A stretch of DNA of 64,000 bases from Bathymodiolus brooksi (taxonomy: Eukaryota; Mollusca; Bivalvia; Mytilida; Modiolidae): the NCBI GenBank assembly GCA_963680875.1, contig OY804589.1, positions 31,908,962 through 31,972,961 on the forward strand. The letters are read 5' to 3'. This document shows positions 20,303 through 32,494 of this stretch, piece by piece. The notes below the pieces were generated by a model. It had not been told where the DNA came from. It ran no database searches and saw nothing but the letters and a program-made list of their open reading frames with translations. The position numbers and the translations under genes are program-made. Position 1 is the stretch's first letter; each line of letters begins with the position of its first letter.

Positions 20303-23177
20303 TTACTTCATATCTATATAAAGAGTGAGTGTTCCTACTTTTGTTCAAACACTCTTTGAATATTGCAATAATCCAACTGCATAGCAAATAAAGACAAAGA
20401 ATTATAAGTTCTATACAAAATCATGACCATTCTGTCGAAGGTGACTTGGCGAATGCCAATTCTGCACAAACCGTTTTGTATTTCTTTCTTTTAATGTTAT
20501 ACAAAACATCCACATGTAAAATATTTTGATGTGCTGTTGTTTTTTTTCACAACTTTTATTCATTGAAGACAATTTTTTGTTTTTTGTTTTTTCTTTTTAT
20601 CAATTTGCAAGTCGAACATACCCTTGACAAGTGTTATAATGAACCTTGAATAAATTACAAAAAGGAAACATAATTGTGATATTGAGCTGTTTTCGCTATT
20701 CTTTAAATGTTTTACATAGACAAAACCGGTTCTACTGAAAAACTATTTTTGGGACCCAACCGGAAAGTAGTGGCTGACAGACCGGAACGAATGTACGTAA
20801 ATAAGCATTGTGTTTTTTACTGTAGTAAGCCTAAAACTATTCATGGTGGCACGCCAGTGCAAACTATCATGTATATAAGCATTACAAAGGGTTTGTATAC
20901 TTTAATTACACATATAGACTACTTTTTATAGCTTTATTTGACGATTTCAATCTCATTATTAGCATTTTTCATTGTTTATGTCCATCATTTTATCTATATC
21001 TGAGTAATCTATTAAGTTAACCACAGAAACATACAGGTAAAAACAAACACAAATAATCGACCGATAACGACATCTTCTGGATTCAAGATATAATAATACT
21101 ATATGATCATAATACTTACTTTTTGTCGTCGCCTGTATGTCAAACATGCATAATTGACTTGTACCGGAAGATGACAGAGCAATTCCGACCGGAGCTCTTT
21201 GACGACAGTGATTAAGGCTGATTGCTGGATGTACATGTAATTACTTTTAGCAGTATGTAAATAAAACACTGATTGTATCAACTTAATCTACAATTATTGA
21301 AAGAAATCCAATTATTTATCCATTCCAATTTACCTCTTTTTTGGCTTTTTTTTTTTATGTAATCCACTATTTGGATATAATTAATGATATTAGTGCATTT
21401 TTTATATAAATTGATGCCACATTTCTGAACACAGTTTAATTGTATTTTAATGTGACTTTTGTATCATTATTATTCAAAGGGCACCGTGCTTTACTAAGCC
21501 TTTACTAAGCAAAATGATATATTAAATGTCAGAGTTGTGTCAGCAGCCTATCAACCGAAACCTCTCTGCATGCATTCCTGTTTTATTTTTTCAACAACGA
21601 CGGTGTTGATTATAGGTTGCACAAATAGTAATTAATAATCGGGAACCAGTTAGCCCATCATTCAGGTTCACAGTGAATACTAATAGTGGATAATAATTAC
21701 ATTATGTGTTCATTTCATTTAGAAACGGTGAAAGACCCCATGTGATTGGTCAAAACGTTGACAAGTGACATCGACATTGAAACTTCACCAGTCAATGAAG
21801 CGTGCAACCATATGCATTCAACACGCACACTTCTGAATTCAGTTCTTAAATTCATGCAATTCACATGTGGAAAAGTTTTTCGATACACTGCCAAATAAAC
21901 AAAAAATAGTGATTTTTTTTAAACTTTGTAATTTTTCCTGCACTGCTCTTGAAAATAAGAATAACCATAGGGTATATGCACACTACCTTAACTGTCGAAG
22001 TTGGAAATTGGTCATCAATATGTTTGGCAGTTCCCAATATGCTACTATTGTCGACTATGGACAGTCAATACTAAGACACTACATAGATAACAGTCTTTTA
22101 TATCATGCAATAGAGGGTAGCACTGTAATCCAAATAAATCGATTTATCCCAGCCATATTCTTGTGTCTGTTCAAGTCAGGACTTGGATTTCCAATGTCAT
22201 ATGTCGCTGTCCCCCTATTGCGTTTGGTGAGTTAAGATGAGAGGTGGTTGTTTGTTTTGTTTATATTGGTAGAATAGTTGACCATAACTGTTTTAATTGT
22301 CTTTTCATAACACAACTTTATATCATAAATCAAATTAAACTAGGATCATGACCTGTGCACTCTGGGTTCGTTTTATCATTTGGCACATGCCCAGTCGGTA
22401 TGGAGATATTATATAATTGAAATAGCAAAGATTCGTTTTGTTAGTAAAGGAACAAAGCGGTCGTTGGCTTGCTACATTTTATGCAGCTTTGTGTTTTGGC
22501 TTAGTTAAAATGTGTCAGCCATCCATGACTCTTTAACACGTGTTTTCAATTAAATATTTGTAATCACTTGTGTACACACCATTACATAAAACATTCCAAA
22601 GATGTATCTGATATGCATAATATTATTGGTTGACATGAAACTCCGAGAGCGTTAACTTAATGTCACCAAGCCACAAAATATAAATAACCTTTTTTTATGT
22701 CTGTAATTGTTCTTTGTGTTACGTTTAATAACATTCCATTGTCGCATTCTGCTTTATTGCTACATTTATTGTTTCATGTCTTCATGTTAAATTTTTTTAC
22801 AGAAATTATGTAATAATAATGCATATCATATTGTATATTTTTATTGTATGTATATGGAGAAGACAATACTAACGTGAAAAACTTGTGTCTGATCCTTTTG
22901 TCATTATTTAGACAATAAAATATGTTTAAATTAGATTAAATTTAAGTAACTTAGCTAGTAGGTAGATGTTATTCAAGTCAGCTAACACATATTTTTTTTC
23001 ACAGCTTTTGAAAGAAAAGAAAATACTTTGAAATAGAATATTAAAAAACGACATTTATATTAATGCATGTAAAAAAAGGTTGACTGAACTGTTTTGTCAG
23101 ACCATGGAATATTAATGATACATTCGTGACAAATTTAAATCATATACCTCGTAGGAAACACAGTAGATATACAATTG
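20303..23177. repeat. 2.86-kb tandem unit, copy 3
   Basis: Third direct copy, ending at ACAATTG (23177), after which the sequence diverges to TATTATTGAGTG. It shares the GCAAGTCGAAC segment with copy 1, so copy 2 carries a private deletion. Confidence 0.96.
21867..22235 (+). other. Exon-like open frame, copy 3
   Basis: Same frame as the other two copies, with NMFGSS instead of NMLGSS. The GTGAGT donor is preserved. Confidence 0.3.
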
Positions 23178-23294
23178 TATTATTGAGTGTCAATATATTC
23201 TCCTCGTGGGAAGAAGAACAGAGGTTGTTAGAAAAAGAAAAGAAAAGAAATTCAAATATACAATGCAATAGATGCTGATAGATGTATATACATA

Positions 23295-23400
23295 TAAATT
23301 AAATGGAAAAAATAATACCACACTGTCGGAACAATTCCAAAATCAAATATCAAAATCTTGAAAAGGCAACTGTCCTTGACACTTGAATCATTGATAATAA
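23295..23400 (-). repeat. Dispersed repeat (family B), inverted
   Basis: On the minus strand GGAATTGTTCCGACAGTGTG follows a TTGATATTTGATTTTGG block, as in 1940-2012. Another inverted fragment (AAAAGTGGCAGGGTTGAACT) lies near 23820. Confidence 0.65.
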
Positions 23401-23457
23401 AAATATGGTAATTACTTATTTCTATAGGTAAATATCCAATCAGATGGTTTGAATTGG

Positions 23458-23705
23458 TTTATGCTGTTTAACGCCACGTTCAACAATATTTCAGTTATAT
23501 CGTCAGTTTTATTGGTGGATGAAATCTGAGTATCAGGAGAAAACTACCGACCTGCAGCAAATCACTGACAAACTTTATCACATAATGTTGTATCGAGTAC
23601 ACTTCGCCATGAACGAGATTGGAACGTACAACGTTACTGGCGATAGGCACTGATTGCAAAGGTAGTTGTAAATCCAACTACCATAGAATCACGACCATGA
23701 CGGCC
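23458..23705 (+). mobile_element. Molluscan SINE-like repeat
   Basis: TTTAACGCCACGTTCAACAA, GTCAGTTTTATTGGTGGATG and an end at CGACCATGACGGCCCC. Same length and order as the copy at 6455, with some substitutions. Confidence 0.8.
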
Positions 23706-24245
23706 CCATTTAACATAACATAGCAACATTATATTTGCAATTTAATAAAAATCAAAATGCAAAATACATTAAAAAAACACCTATAAAAAGCATTCGTGGA
23801 TTAGTACACGCACTTACATAAAAAGTGGCAGGGTTGAACTAGTTTTATGTATGTAAATTACACAGATCGTGGGAATCACATTATATCACATTAACATCAC
23901 TAAACACAGCTTATTGACCCAAACTGGCTTGATCATCTTCTGAAGCTAACAATTAATAACGACACAGGTATTGAGCTAGTTATATCAAGATTCATATTTA
24001 CATACACTGAAATATCAGTTAAATACAATTATCTTATCCAGATTTTAAAAAACGGAAAAACGGAACTCTACGCGCCACCGGAACACTGAGTTTTAATAGT
24101 AGGACATAGTTTTTCAATTACCGGAGAAAAATGATTTTTTTTTTAGAAATGAAATATATGAATGCCACGCTCGTAGAACGCGCCACTGTAGATGCACGTG
24201 ACAAGCGTAACCATTTGGCTTCAAATAAAGCAATTACTTAGCAAG
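23706..24245. other. AT-rich intergenic DNA
   Basis: No coding frame or tandem repeat. Contains the small family B fragment near 23820 and a CGCGCCACCGGAACAC / CGCGCCACTG pair near 24070 and 24180. Confidence 0.45.
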
Positions 24246-25358
24246 AAAAGTTTGGAGATGCTAAGGTGATAATCAAAAGCCGTAATTCGAAGAAGGACAG
24301 ATAAAACAATAACCAAAAGAAAAAGCGACAAGAACATTTTGAAGATGCCAAAAGGGGCTCTCAGAAGCCGTCATTTGAAGGCCAGACAACACAATAACCA
24401 AAAGAAAAAGGACAAGAAAAGTTTGAAGACGCCAAATGGGTAATCAGAAGCCGTAATGTGAAGGCCAGACAACACAATAACCGAACGAAAAAGGACAAGA
24501 AAAGCTTGAAGACGCCAAAGATTTAATCAGAAGCCGTAATTTGAAGGCCAGACAACACAATAACCAAAAGAAAAAGGATAAGAAAAGTTTGAAGATGCCA
24601 AAGGGGTAATCCGAAGCCGTAATTGGAAGGCCAGACAACACAATAACCAAAAGAAAAAGGACAAGAAAAGTTTGAAGATGCCAAAAGGGGTAATCAGAAG
24701 CCGCAATGTGAAGGCCAGACAACACAATAACCAAATGAAAAAGGACAAGAAAAGCTTGAAGACGCCAAAGGGGTAATCAGAAGCCGTAATTTGAAGGCCA
24801 GACAACACAATAACCAAAAGAAAAAGGACAAGAAAAGCTTGAAGACGCCAAAAGGGTAATCAGAAGCCGTCATTTGAAGGCCAGACAACACAATAACCAA
24901 AAGAAAAAGGACAAGAAAAGTTTGAAGATGCCAAAAGGGGTAATCAGAAGCGCAATGTGAAGGCCAGACAACACAATAACCAAATGAAAAAGGACAAGAA
25001 AAGCTTGAAGACGCCAAAGGGGTAATCAGAAGCCGTAATTTGAAGGCCAGACAACACAATAACCAAAAGAAAAAGGACAAGAAAAGATTGAAGACGCCAA
25101 AAGGGTAATCAGAAGCCGTAATTTGAAGGCCAGACAACACAATCACGAAAAGAAAAAGGACAATAACAGTTTGAAGATGCCAAAAAGGGCTATCAGAAGC
25201 CGTAATTTAAAGGCCTGACAACACAATAACCAAAAGAAAAAGAACAAGAAAAGCTTGAAGACGCCAAAGGGGCTATCAGAAGCCGTAATTTGAAGGCCAG
25301 ACAACACAATAACCAAAAGAAAAAGGACAAGAAAAGCTTGAAGACGCCAAAGAGGTAA

Positions 25359-28300
25359 TCAGAAGCCGTAATTTGAAGGCCAGACAACACAATAACCAAA
25401 TGGAAAAGGACAAGAAAAGCTTGAAGACGCCAAAAGGGTAATCAGAAGCCGTAATTTGAAGGCCAGACAACACAATAACCAAAAGAAAAAGGACAAGAAA
25501 AGCTTGAAGACGCCAAAGGGGTAATCAGAAGCCGTAATTTGAAGGCCAGACAACACAATCACGAAAAGAAAAAGGACAATAACAGTTTGAAGATGCCAAA
25601 AAGGGCTATCAGAAGCCGTAATTTAAAGGCCTGACAACACAATAACCAAAAGAAAAAGAGCAAGAAATGCTTGAAGATGCCAAAAGGGGCTATCAGAAGC
25701 CGTAATTTGAAGGCCAGACAACACAATAACCAAAAGAAAAAGGACAAGAAAAGCTTGAAGACGCCAAAGAGGTAATCAGAAGGCGTAATTTGAAGGCCAG
25801 ACAACACAATAACCAAAGGAAAAAGGACAAGAAAAGCTTGAAGACGCCAAACGGGTAAACATAAGCGTAATTGGAAGGCCAGACAACACAATAACCAAAG
25901 GAAAAAGGACAAGAAAAGCTTGAAGACGCCAAAGGGATAATCAGAAGCCGTAATTTGAAGGCCAGACAACACAATAACCAAAAGAAAAAGGACAAGAAAA
26001 GCTTGAAGACGCCAAAGGGATAATCAGAAGCCGTAATTTGAAGGCCACACAACACAATAACCAAAAGAAAAAGGACAAGAAAAGCTTGAAGACGCCAAAG
26101 GGGTAATCAGAAGCGTAATTTGAAGGCCAGACAACACAATAACCGAACGAAAAAGGACAAGAAAAGCTTGAAGACGCCAAAGGGGTAATCAGAAGCCGTA
26201 CTTTTGAAGGCCAGACAACACAATAACCAAAAGAAAAAGGATAAGAAAAGTTTGAAGATGCCAAAGGGGTAATAAGAAGCGTAATTGGAAAGCCAGACAA
26301 CACAATAACCAAAAGAAAAAGGACAAGAAAAGCTTGAAGACGCCAAAGGGGTAATCAGAAGCCGTAATTTGAAGGCCAGACAACACAATAACCAAAAGAA
26401 AAAGGATACGAAAAGTTTGAAGATACCAAAGGGGTAATCAGAAGCCGTAATTGGAAGGCCAGACAACACAATAACCAAAAGAAAAATGATAAGAAAGGTT
26501 TGAAGATGCCAAAGGGGTAATCAGAAGCCGTAATTTGAAGGCCAGACAACACAATAACCAACATAAGGACAAGAAAAGTTTGAAGATGCCAAAGGGGTAA
26601 TCAGAAGCCGTAATTTGAAGACCAGACAACACAATAACCAAAAGAAAAAGGACAAGAAAAGCTTGAAGACGCCAAAGGGGTAATCAGAAGCCGTCATTTG
26701 AAGGCCAGACAACACAATAACCGAACGAAAAAGGACAAGAAAAGCTTGAAGACGCCAAAAGGGTAATCAGAAGCCGTCATTTGAAGGCCAGACAACACAA
26801 TAACCAAATGAAAAAGGACAAGAAAAGCTTGAAGACGCCAAAGGGGTAATCAGAAGCCGTAATTTGAAGGCCAGACAACACAATAACCAAAAGAAAAAGG
26901 ACAAGAAAAGCTTGAAGACGCCAAAGGGGTAATCAGAAGCGTAATTTGAAGGCCAGACAACACAATCACGAAAAGAAAAAGGACAATAACAGTTTGAAGA
27001 TGCCAAAAAGGGCTATCAGAAGCCGTAATTTAAAGGCCTGACAACACAATAACCAAAAGAAAAAGAACAAGAAAAGTTTGAAGATGCCAAAAGGGGCTAT
27101 CAGAAGCCGTAATTTGAAGGCCAGACAACACAATAACCAAAAGAAAAAGGACAAGAAAAGCTTGAAGACGCCAAAGAGGTAATCAGAAGCCGTAATTTGA
27201 AGGCCAGACAACACAATAACCAAAGGAAAAAGGACAAGAAAAGCTTGAAGACGCCAAACGGGTAAACATAAGCGTAATTGGAAGGCCAGACAACACAATA
27301 ACCAAAGGAAAAAGGACAAGAAAAGCTTGAAGACGCCAAAGGGATAATCAGAAGCCGTAATTTGAAGGCCAGACAACACAATAACCAAAAGAAAAAGAAC
27401 AAGAAAAGCTTGAAGACGCCAAAGGGATAATCAGAAGCCTTAATTTGAAGGCCACACAACACAATAACCAAAAGAAAAAGGACAAGAAAAGCATGAAGAC
27501 GCCAAAGGGGTAATCAGAAGCCGTAATTTGAAGGCCAGACAACACAATAACCGAACGAAAAAGGACAAGAAATTCTTGAAGACGCCAAAGGGGTAATCAG
27601 AAGCGTAATTTGAAGGCCAGACAACACAATAACGAAAAGAAAAAGGATAAGAAAAGTTGGAAGATGCCAAAGGGGTAATCAGAAGCGTAATTGGAAGGCC
27701 AGACAACACAATAACCAAAAGAAAAAGGACAAGAAAAGTTTGAAGATGCCAAAAGGGGTAATCAGAAGCCGTAATGTGAAGGCCAGACAACACAATAACC
27801 AAATGAAAAAGGACAAGAAAAGCTTGAAGACGCCAAAGGGGTAATCAGAAGCCGTAATTTGAAGGCCAGATGATAACACAATAACCAAAAGAAAAAGGAC
27901 AAGAAAAGCTTGAAGACGCCAAAGGGGTAATCAGAAGCGTAATTTGAAGGCCAGACAACACAATCACGAAAAGAAAAAGGACAATAACAGTTTGAAGATG
28001 CCAAAAAGGGCTATCAGAAGGCGTAATTTAAAGGCCTGACAACACAATAACCAAAAGAAAAAGAACAAGAAAAGTTTGAAGATGCCAGAAGGGGCTATCA
28101 GAAGCCGTAATTTGAAGGCCAGACAACGCAATAACCAAAAGAAAAAGGACAAGAAAAGCTTGAAGACGCCAAAGAGGTAATCAGAAGCCGTAATTTGAAG
28201 GCCAGACAACACAATAACCAAAGGAAAAAGGACAAGAAAAGCTTGAAGACGCCAATCGGGTAAACATAAGCGTAATTGGAAGGCCAGACAACACAATAAC

Positions 28301-28926
28301 CAAAGGAAAAAGGACAAGAAAAGCTTGAAGACGCCAAAGGGATAATCAGAAGCCGTTATTTGAAGGCCAGACAACACAATAACCAAAAGAAAAAGGACAA
28401 GAAAAGCTTGAAGACGCCAAAGGGATAATCAGAAGCCGTAATTTGAAGGCCAGACAACACAATAACCAAAAGAAAAAGGATAAGAAAAGTTTGAAGATGC
28501 CAAAGGGGTAATCAGAAGCCGTAATTTGAAGGCCAGACAACACAATAACCAAAGGAAAAAGGACAAGAAAAGTTTGAAGATGCCAAAGGGGTAATCAGAA
28601 GCCGTAATTTGAAGGCCAGACAACACAATAACCAAAAGAAAAAGGACAAGAAAAGCTTGAAGACGCCAAAGGGGTAATCAGAAGCCGTAATTTGAAGGCC
28701 TGACAACACAATAACCAAAAGAAAAAGGATAAGAAAAGTTTGAAGATGCCAAAGGGGTAATCAGAAGCCGTCATTGGAAGGCCAGACAACACAATAACCA
28801 AAGGAAAAAGGACAAGAAAAGCTTGAAGACGCCAAAGGGGTAATCAGAAGCCGCAATTTGAAGGCCAGACAACACAATAATCAAAAGAAAAAGGACAAGA
28901 AAAGCTTGAAGACGCCAAAGGGGTAA
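25359..28926 (+). repeat. 3,568-bp higher-order repeat, copy 1 (43 units)
   Basis: Every rare variant seen here recurs 3,568 bp later: AAAAAGAGCAAGAAATGC, CCAACATAAGGAC (26559 and 30127), AGATGATAACACAATAACC (27868 and 31436), and ACAACGCAATAACC (28126 and 31694). I found no difference between the copies in the stretches compared. 3,568 bp is 43 units of 83 bp less one base. Confidence 0.9.
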
Positions 28927-31900
28927 TCAGAAGCCGTAATTTGAAGGCCAGACAACACAATAACCAAATGGAAAAGGACAAGAAAAGCTTGAAGACGCCA
29001 AAAGGGTAATCAGAAGCCGTAATTTGAAGGCCAGACAACACAATAACCAAAAGAAAAAGGACAAGAAAAGCTTGAAGACGCCAAAGGGGTAATCAGAAGC
29101 CGTAATTTGAAGGCCAGACAACACAATCACGAAAAGAAAAAGGACAATAACAGTTTGAAGATGCCAAAAAGGGCTATCAGAAGCCGTAATTTAAAGGCCT
29201 GACAACACAATAACCAAAAGAAAAAGAGCAAGAAATGCTTGAAGATGCCAAAAGGGGCTATCAGAAGCCGTAATTTGAAGGCCAGACAACACAATAACCA
29301 AAAGAAAAAGGACAAGAAAAGCTTGAAGACGCCAAAGAGGTAATCAGAAGGCGTAATTTGAAGGCCAGACAACACAATAACCAAAGGAAAAAGGACAAGA
29401 AAAGCTTGAAGACGCCAAACGGGTAAACATAAGCGTAATTGGAAGGCCAGACAACACAATAACCAAAGGAAAAAGGACAAGAAAAGCTTGAAGACGCCAA
29501 AGGGATAATCAGAAGCCGTAATTTGAAGGCCAGACAACACAATAACCAAAAGAAAAAGGACAAGAAAAGCTTGAAGACGCCAAAGGGATAATCAGAAGCC
29601 GTAATTTGAAGGCCACACAACACAATAACCAAAAGAAAAAGGACAAGAAAAGCTTGAAGACGCCAAAGGGGTAATCAGAAGCGTAATTTGAAGGCCAGAC
29701 AACACAATAACCGAACGAAAAAGGACAAGAAAAGCTTGAAGACGCCAAAGGGGTAATCAGAAGCCGTACTTTTGAAGGCCAGACAACACAATAACCAAAA
29801 GAAAAAGGATAAGAAAAGTTTGAAGATGCCAAAGGGGTAATAAGAAGCGTAATTGGAAAGCCAGACAACACAATAACCAAAAGAAAAAGGACAAGAAAAG
29901 CTTGAAGACGCCAAAGGGGTAATCAGAAGCCGTAATTTGAAGGCCAGACAACACAATAACCAAAAGAAAAAGGATACGAAAAGTTTGAAGATACCAAAGG
30001 GGTAATCAGAAGCCGTAATTGGAAGGCCAGACAACACAATAACCAAAAGAAAAATGATAAGAAAGGTTTGAAGATGCCAAAGGGGTAATCAGAAGCCGTA
30101 ATTTGAAGGCCAGACAACACAATAACCAACATAAGGACAAGAAAAGTTTGAAGATGCCAAAGGGGTAATCAGAAGCCGTAATTTGAAGACCAGACAACAC
30201 AATAACCAAAAGAAAAAGGACAAGAAAAGCTTGAAGACGCCAAAGGGGTAATCAGAAGCCGTCATTTGAAGGCCAGACAACACAATAACCGAACGAAAAA
30301 GGACAAGAAAAGCTTGAAGACGCCAAAAGGGTAATCAGAAGCCGTCATTTGAAGGCCAGACAACACAATAACCAAATGAAAAAGGACAAGAAAAGCTTGA
30401 AGACGCCAAAGGGGTAATCAGAAGCCGTAATTTGAAGGCCAGACAACACAATAACCAAAAGAAAAAGGACAAGAAAAGCTTGAAGACGCCAAAGGGGTAA
30501 TCAGAAGCGTAATTTGAAGGCCAGACAACACAATCACGAAAAGAAAAAGGACAATAACAGTTTGAAGATGCCAAAAAGGGCTATCAGAAGCCGTAATTTA
30601 AAGGCCTGACAACACAATAACCAAAAGAAAAAGAACAAGAAAAGTTTGAAGATGCCAAAAGGGGCTATCAGAAGCCGTAATTTGAAGGCCAGACAACACA
30701 ATAACCAAAAGAAAAAGGACAAGAAAAGCTTGAAGACGCCAAAGAGGTAATCAGAAGCCGTAATTTGAAGGCCAGACAACACAATAACCAAAGGAAAAAG
30801 GACAAGAAAAGCTTGAAGACGCCAAACGGGTAAACATAAGCGTAATTGGAAGGCCAGACAACACAATAACCAAAGGAAAAAGGACAAGAAAAGCTTGAAG
30901 ACGCCAAAGGGATAATCAGAAGCCGTAATTTGAAGGCCAGACAACACAATAACCAAAAGAAAAAGAACAAGAAAAGCTTGAAGACGCCAAAGGGATAATC
31001 AGAAGCCTTAATTTGAAGGCCACACAACACAATAACCAAAAGAAAAAGGACAAGAAAAGCATGAAGACGCCAAAGGGGTAATCAGAAGCCGTAATTTGAA
31101 GGCCAGACAACACAATAACCGAACGAAAAAGGACAAGAAATTCTTGAAGACGCCAAAGGGGTAATCAGAAGCGTAATTTGAAGGCCAGACAACACAATAA
31201 CGAAAAGAAAAAGGATAAGAAAAGTTGGAAGATGCCAAAGGGGTAATCAGAAGCGTAATTGGAAGGCCAGACAACACAATAACCAAAAGAAAAAGGACAA
31301 GAAAAGTTTGAAGATGCCAAAAGGGGTAATCAGAAGCCGTAATGTGAAGGCCAGACAACACAATAACCAAATGAAAAAGGACAAGAAAAGCTTGAAGACG
31401 CCAAAGGGGTAATCAGAAGCCGTAATTTGAAGGCCAGATGATAACACAATAACCAAAAGAAAAAGGACAAGAAAAGCTTGAAGACGCCAAAGGGGTAATC
31501 AGAAGCGTAATTTGAAGGCCAGACAACACAATCACGAAAAGAAAAAGGACAATAACAGTTTGAAGATGCCAAAAAGGGCTATCAGAAGGCGTAATTTAAA
31601 GGCCTGACAACACAATAACCAAAAGAAAAAGAACAAGAAAAGTTTGAAGATGCCAGAAGGGGCTATCAGAAGCCGTAATTTGAAGGCCAGACAACGCAAT
31701 AACCAAAAGAAAAAGGACAAGAAAAGCTTGAAGACGCCAAAGAGGTAATCAGAAGCCGTAATTTGAAGGCCAGACAACACAATAACCAAAGGAAAAAGGA
31801 CAAGAAAAGCTTGAAGACGCCAATCGGGTAAACATAAGCGTAATTGGAAGGCCAGACAACACAATAACCAAAGGAAAAAGGACAAGAAAAGCTTGAAGAC

Positions 31901-32494
31901 GCCAAAGGGATAATCAGAAGCCGTTATTTGAAGGCCAGACAACACAATAACCAAAAGAAAAAGGACAAGAAAAGCTTGAAGACGCCAAAGGGATAATCAG
32001 AAGCCGTAATTTGAAGGCCAGACAACACAATAACCAAAAGAAAAAGGATAAGAAAAGTTTGAAGATGCCAAAGGGGTAATCAGAAGCCGTAATTTGAAGG
32101 CCAGACAACACAATAACCAAAGGAAAAAGGACAAGAAAAGTTTGAAGATGCCAAAGGGGTAATCAGAAGCCGTAATTTGAAGGCCAGACAACACAATAAC
32201 CAAAAGAAAAAGGACAAGAAAAGCTTGAAGACGCCAAAGGGGTAATCAGAAGCCGTAATTTGAAGGCCTGACAACACAATAACCAAAAGAAAAAGGATAA
32301 GAAAAGTTTGAAGATGCCAAAGGGGTAATCAGAAGCCGTCATTGGAAGGCCAGACAACACAATAACCAAAGGAAAAAGGACAAGAAAAGCTTGAAGACGC
32401 CAAAGGGGTAATCAGAAGCCGCAATTTGAAGGCCAGACAACACAATAATCAAAAGAAAAAGGACAAGAAAAGCTTGAAGACGCCAAAGGGGTAA
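28927..32494 (+). repeat. 3,568-bp higher-order repeat, copy 2
   Basis: Direct, apparently identical copy of 25359-28926. Beyond about 32520 the register changes by skipping units. A third, partial version of some variants (CCAACATAAGGAC at 34857) lies further on. Confidence 0.9.
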
